Positions 58,801 through 64,000 of a stretch of DNA of 64,000 nt are shown piece by piece; positions within the stretch are counted from its first letter, which is position 1; every line of letters starts with the position of its first letter. Source of the stretch: Paragonimus westermani (taxonomy: Eukaryota > Platyhelminthes > Trematoda > Plagiorchiida > Troglotrematidae); NCBI GenBank assembly GCA_008508345.1, contig QNGE01000288.1, forward strand, positions 62,001 to 126,000, given 5' to 3'. Position numbers and translations under genes: made by a program. The notes beneath the pieces were generated by a model. The model did not search any database, was not told the origin of the DNA, and worked only from the letters and a program-made list of their open reading frames with translations.

Positions 58801-60171
58801 AACTCCTCTAACGATACTCATATCAATGTCACAACTTTTCTTCACTGGACAAGAAGCTCGACCGTCTTGTTCAGCAGGATCTCTATAAACAGAGGTACGA
58901 CATCTGGAAAGAGCAAACGCTGTTCTGCTGTATTCATTTAAATTGGCGCTGAAAGAGATCAAAAGAATTTTTCAGACGTTACACCGAGAATTTCCTTCCA
59001 TTCAGTTCCCAAAACACCGCTAACCAATTTTTCATTTGCGTGATTTGAGCAATTACACATATTCAATTTTGGTAGCAGTAGAACTCCCCTGTAATTCTGG
59101 CTAGGTAGCTCGTAACTACAGGAATTAGGGTGTTTTCACAAGGAATATCTGACTCAATCAAATGCTTTTGTTTCACGCGTCTGAACCCTTTTCGTGGAGG
59201 TATCCACTGACTAATTTATCTGCTTCAACTGTTAAATTAAAACCACCATATTTACCTCTCAATGCTTTATTTAGTTACAGAAGACTTTTTAAAACTAATA
59301 TGAAAAAAATCTCAGTCATTCCAGGTCTGAGTAGTGTTTTGGTGTTGATGTGTCTTGTAGATCCAAGTGGGCCGAATTGAACCCAGTTAGTATTCTACTT
59401 GTCGTTGATGACGTGGTCTGACACTACTGTTAGGATCAGACTAGTTTTACTCCTAGCAGTTCACCTTTGAGATATGGCGATCAGTAGATGACGCTCAATG
59501 TTCGAAACACGTTTTACAATGTCCTCATAGAATTGAGCATCTAAGCTTATATTCACGAAAACCAACTGACTATTCATATGATTACATTTCAGTAACGAAG
59601 CGAAACATCGTTGAAAAAGAAACAATGTGCGTATATCAGTCCGGACTTATTGAAGAATTGAGCACTGGAAATGATGGAGTTGAAATATTATCCAGGATTC
59701 ATCTCCATGTTTCATCGCTTTCCTATCCAGGGTTGTTGGAGATAGAAAAGTCGCGTAGGTTAGGGCGTTTCATTCTTATCTTGTCGTCGTTAGGATAATC
59801 GATAGAAGAAAACCACTAAATCTGCAGTCATTATTTCCCTGGTCGAAGCAGATCATTGGAATAACACAACAGATTTGCCAGAACTTGTCTACGAAGACTT
59901 TGTGATTTAATGGGGACATATCAGAGTCTGCATATTGGAGGTAGTGGAGGATGTCATAGGACTCTTAACTTCACTACCACTAAACGTTCAAAGCTATCTT
60001 ATCAAAGTATCTAGTCTCTCATGACCCTGAATCTGTTCTAGTGTCTGCGCGGTTAGGGACACGTAAATAGGCCTGAAAAATTGAGTCAAAGTGATATCAA
60101 TACTTAGTCTTTCTCGTCAGCCGAACTAAAGTTGAACCGAAAATAGTTTATAGAATAGAGCCGTGAAACCT
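55839..60171. other. No recognisable feature
   Basis: Frames up to 117 codons (58,224-58,577, plus) without domains. Confidence 0.5.
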
Positions 60172-60345
60172 GATGGTGCGGAGGAATACACGGTACGCTC
60201 ACTTCACGTCATGGCCTGAGCAGCCAATGCAGGCACGGCGACAATCACATGCACCGGTGTCCCCGTCACATTACAGACATCAGGTCCCCATTCTCTCCTC
60301 CCGGAAACCCACTCTCTGACTTGACTAACAGTAGCGTTGTCGACT
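60172..60345. repeat. Unknown dispersed repeat, copy 1 (inverted relative to copy 2)
   Basis: This segment matches the reverse complement of 62,015-62,190 across most of its length. Shared landmarks are CACGGTACGCT, CATGGCCTGAG, AATCACATGCACC, ATCAGGTCCCCATTCTCTCC, TCCCGGAAACCC and CTCTCTGACTTGA. Between landmarks the copies differ at scattered sites. No coding or RNA identity is recognised. Confidence 0.82.
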
Positions 60346-62014
60346 GTCTTCGTTAGCTTTCTTCCTGTATGTATGGCCGTTGCATGTTGTTGACCAGACT
60401 GACTACATTTATCGTTATTTTGCTGTCGAGTGGCAAGGTATCAAGCCTACTGAAGTTGAACATCACTCAAAATCTGTCGTCTCAGAAGTGGCTAGAATAC
60501 GTTGGCTAGCATCCCTATGAAGTACGGTTTGGTAATGATGGAATAGCTGAGTAGGTGATGTTAGCATGACAGACATATGTCGGCCGGCATCCGACGGAAC
60601 ACTTCACTCCAAGGGCGTTAGTAGACAGACTGTTTTTAGTGTCGGTTATAAACTTCCCCAAAAATACTAGGAAGGAAAACAGCTCTTAAGCAAATCTGAG
60701 TAACCCCTAAGACTCGTTATATCTCGCTGTATCCTGCTCACGTTATGAGACCACTGCGTCTTCCCAACTCAGGATCTCTGTGGGTTAATGTGAACAACAG
60801 AATGGGTTATTTTCAATCAAGTGCTTCTTATGCAACATTCGGATTATACAAGACCGTTATGGAGGTGTGGTTTCGACCTCTTGATGCTCATGTTTGTTTG
60901 TTTCGCATACGGGTTTGATGGTGGTTATATTTTTTGCTGTCCGACATCAGAAAGGGTGATAGAATAACCACTTTAATTAGTGCACAGTCAATTGTTACGC
61001 AAAGTGACAGAGCTCAGTTGAACCATTTGTACTGGTAGAGTAAACATCTAGCAAGTATCCAGCTTGGCTCTGTACTGTTACCCCACAATATTTGACGTAA
61101 CGCTGTTCGGTTAACGCCATCAAAAATATAACGAAATGACAGAACACAGACCGACTACCTCATACCTTTCATCAAGTGTTGATAGAAAGAGACGGAAAGG
61201 ACCGGCTGAATCACCTTCTGTCGTTATGTGACGTTATTGCATGGATCGGTGATGACAACCGACCAGTAACTCTTGCGAGTTAACGCTCCCCGAAGAGTAT
61301 TAAGAAAGGTGGTTGTAGCCCATTTTGTTCGGCAGGTTTGTTAACTTTTAATTTAGAAACCTCTTTAGCAATTCCCATTCCATTTGTTCTTGGAATACTC
61401 TCAGTCAGATTCTTCAATTGACTTCATTCATTCTTCTGAAATTCAAGAAGTGGGAGTGCTAATTTTACAGGAAATTGGTTACATGGAGAAAACACTTTAA
61501 CGGTTGAAGGTTCCACATTGCCTCTTCCAAGTTGTGCTCAACCATGGACATTTAAGAGGCTGTGTTAAACTCTACCCGAGGGACGTTTGGTACACCGTGG
61601 AGAGTAACGTATCCAAATAGTCTTCCAGGTATTCTAAATGCAGATCTTTCAGATAAAAACCGCAGACTCTATTGAGCCAACTTTAGTTCTACTGGCAACT
61701 ACTTGCATAACGTCCTACTGTGTTATTTCTCGGCTGACTTATTTCACGTAAATTCCTGCATATGCAGTTCACGAGAAAATTTTGTTGGGTCATTTACTCC
61801 AACCAACTCAGTGGTTAACTGTAGCGCCGAATTGCACGTGCAGGGGTCTAATCGCATTATTCGGGTTCACAATAGGCAGCGGCCGTACATGCAGGGTGTA
61901 AGCCAACGAAGAGAGTCGACACCGCCACTGGACTTAACTGGCATTTCGGCTTGAACAGCCTAGCAGTTCCGACGACTGAACACCTAATCGACCCTTTGTA
62001 TCATGCTGTTGAGC
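60346..62014. other. No recognisable feature
   Basis: Sequence between the two inverted repeats; no domain, no open frame of note. Confidence 0.5.
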
Positions 62015-62190
62015 CAGACGGACAATCTGTTCATCAAGTCAGAGAGCGGGTTTCCGGGAGGAGAGAATGGGGACCTGATATCTGTACTATGACTTGTACA
62101 CAGGTGCATGTGATTATCGTCGTGCTTGCATTGACTACTCAGGCCATGGCGTGGAGCAAGCGTACCGTGAGTTACCCCGCTCCACTAGCT
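62015..62190. repeat. Unknown dispersed repeat, copy 2 (inverted relative to copy 1)
   Basis: Partner of 60,172-60,345. It lies inside a 99-codon plus-strand frame (61,951-62,250). The matching strand of copy 1 keeps much of that frame, including SGRREWGPD, but has a stop further on. The repeat may once have been part of a coding or untranslated region of a retroelement; no family is recognised. Confidence 0.8.
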
Positions 62191-63040
62191 AGCAGGCTTG
62201 TTCATTGCATAACCTTGTGCCTGTCGTTCTACACCACACCTTGCCGTTAGTGCAAATGTGTTTTATTAAGCCCGATGTTGAATAGTCGGAAATCACTTCA
62301 TTTGGTATAGGTTTTCTCTATCATTGTAAATTGTGGGTCGTTTTTCTGGGTTTTAAGCAAACGGTTTTTGTCTCGTTGTTGTGTACCTCTGTTTTCCGTA
62401 CATGTTTTCCTGCTTTCCCAACTCAAAGGTTCCAAAATCGGTACGGGCCTCCAATCATAATAATAACCTCCAATCCGCACACTCAGAGATTACTGACATC
62501 TATAATACATACACTGTTTCATGCTCCCAGCAGCATTGTGTGATGAACGACGAGATTCCCTCTGAATCGGCGGACAAAATGTGAAGACTATGTATACCAT
62601 CATTGAACCACTGGATACTGCTGCACAAGATGTTGGCGGACATTTGTTCCGGCAGCTAGTGTAAAGTTAATGTATAATAACAAATTTATACAACAAGAAT
62701 GCTGAGATAATTTATAGCATTTGCAACATTTTCGTAAAAGATAGATTCATTCAAATAAGCCTAACATTATCTTCATGATAATATGTTCATGCAGTGGGTG
62801 GCTTTTCGATTTATGTGCAATTTGTCGCAAAACAATTAAATCAGTCATCCTGTAGACGGAAATATTATATTCTGAATACTACAGTATCAGTGGTCTTAGC
62901 TGACACACAAACGTTTATTTGTATAGCAATCATAATTGCCTTTGGGAATAGATTGTAGTGGTACTTTCGAAGGCAGTTAAAACCAACATAAATTAGGCAA
63001 GCATCAATATTTCTGCACAATTCACAACTGGTTGGCAAGT
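62191..63040. other. No recognisable feature
   Basis: AT-rich stretch, short frames only. Confidence 0.5.
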
Positions 63041-63470
63041 TTGTAGTCTCCTGAACTTTTATTTAGATCAACTCAAAAACACTTAGCTCGGGTCTTGTTA
63101 GAGCTCCTCAGTAACATATCATGGCCATGGCTGGCATTCGAATTCAGGACACAGTCTTGTTGGCCATTAAATAGTTGTCCTTAAAATTAAGTGATCTAGG
63201 CCACAAGTAGGGGTTTGTACAAGAATAACTTTGTCGCAGCTGAACGTTATTTTGCAATCCAAAAATTTCACATACGCATATGCGGATGGCCCATCAGGTG
63301 CGTTAATTCCTTCGTGCCTAATATGAAATCGGTTACAGAGTGATTACGAGCCTTGTCTTCTATTTACGTGGCCAGTTATTTATTGTCTGTGGCGTGGATA
63401 TGTATTACTGAGTAATTATCGGGGCTTGACTCACGTGCAACTTTTTCCTTCGCGATGTGCTCACTGTTAT
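63041..63470. repeat. Decayed inverted pair of tRNA/hammerhead units
   Basis: A minus-strand copy (about 63,060-63,175) shows TTAGAGCTCCTCAGTAACATAT and, further on, GGCATTCGAATTCAGGAC, matching the complement of the hammerhead CUGANGA/stem II region and box B. A plus-strand copy (about 63,265-63,460) shows TTCGTGCCTAATATGAAATC, GGTTACAGAGTGATTACGAG and GGATATGTATTACTGAG, matching the unit's 5' block, box A and the CUGANGA arm. The facing arrangement repeats that of the 6 and 42 kb composites, but both arms are far more worn and no ribozyme core survives. Confidence 0.5.
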
Positions 63471-63639
63471 TTGCACAAAAATTGGGGATGTTTAGCAGAT
63501 TTGGAGCAGGTTCCTTGCCGTTCATAAATAATCAAACTTCACTGAGACAAATTCGTTTTCTCTGGCTATTGATTAAGTGTTACATGGCGCTCGGTATGTC
63601 CATTCTAGAGACTACTGGACATTCTGAATGTAACCTACG

Positions 63640-63800
63640 TGAAAGTGGTTTTGATCTGCACATATTAATTCCATCATGCCTAATGAGAAACCGGTAGCAC
63701 GGTAGTCAGCGCGACTGTCCTAGAGAAACACAGTCAGAGTTCACCTTACCACCGTGACGATGTTATCCACTAATAACGAGTCGTAACTATGGAACAAGCC
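63640..63800 (+). repeat. Decayed tRNA/hammerhead unit
   Basis: GAAAGTGGTTTTGATC, then CATCATGCCTAATGAGAAAC, TAGCACGGTAGTCAGCGCG, CAGAGTTCACCTTACC and ATCCACTAATAACGAG follow the order of the family's 5' block, box A, box B and the hammerhead 5' arm. The copy is near the window edge and probably complete but inactive. Confidence 0.45.
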
Positions 63801-64000
63801 AATTCTGAGGATTTTCGCGAAAGAAGCTGACTGACAGGCGCAAAAACTCGGGTGATTTGTGCGCGACATTAAATCTAGATTAACCGAACTCCACGACCAC
63901 TTACCAGTAGAGTGTTATTCAGAACAAATTGCATTCATTCTCATTAACTCCTTTCTTATCACTAAGGGAGCCTTAACGCCAAAGAAGCACATAAATCTCT

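Noticed and set aside
1..64000. CRISPR array, prophage or bacterial defence island
   Set aside because: No regularly spaced direct repeats, no bacterial gene density or ribosome binding sites; all evidence points to eukaryotic repeat-rich DNA.

Overview
The window looks like AT-leaning, repeat-rich eukaryotic intergenic or intronic DNA. It is most plausibly from a flatworm, and a digenean trematode would fit best. The reasons are a retroposon family carrying both tRNA-like pol III boxes and a hammerhead ribozyme (the architecture of the Schistosoma Sm-alpha repeat), several decayed Penelope-like elements (PLEs), and one Ty3/gypsy element. There are no bacterial operons, rRNA genes, CRISPR arrays or intact long host genes. 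No species can be named from the sequence alone.

Layout. From 1 to 6 kb there is no recognisable gene, only two very decayed tRNA-like repeat copies. A composite inverted repeat lies at 6.08-6.83 kb; each arm carries a tRNA-like region and a hammerhead-like motif. At 12.1-12.4 kb (minus) is the C-terminal end of a PLE GIY-YIG endonuclease. A single arm of the hammerhead repeat lies at 22.83-23.13 kb. A decayed Ty3/gypsy element occupies 24.47-28.54 kb (plus): partial capsid, CCHC knuckle, protease, reverse transcriptase, RNase H, integrase and a GPY/F-like tail. It is broken by at least two nonsense codons and five frameshifts, and its 3' coding tail is tandemly duplicated. From 28.7 to 41.7 kb I recognise nothing. 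A second composite hammerhead repeat lies at 41.73-42.39 kb. PLE remains on the minus strand follow: linker plus endonuclease at 44.03-44.61 kb, then endonuclease, thumb and reverse transcriptase of another copy at 46.3-49.1 kb. At 52.07-52.25 kb is a perfect hairpin with 87-bp arms and a 4-nt loop. At 54.3-54.9 kb there are tRNA-like remnants of a second family, next to a weak minus-strand coding candidate at 54.8-55.4 kb. Two inverted copies of an unknown repeat lie at 60.17-60.35 and 62.02-62.19 kb. Three more decayed tRNA/hammerhead copies lie at 63.0-63.8 kb.

How the parts relate. PLEs encode a reverse transcriptase plus a GIY-YIG endonuclease, and hammerhead ribozymes are known in PLEs and in small non-autonomous retroposons. 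Finding both in one window suggests, but does not show, that PLE enzymes mobilised the hammerhead units. All protein-coding remnants seen are inactive. The most interesting objects are the hammerhead/tRNA units (especially their inverted composite form and near-palindromic stem III) and the perfect hairpin at 52 kb.
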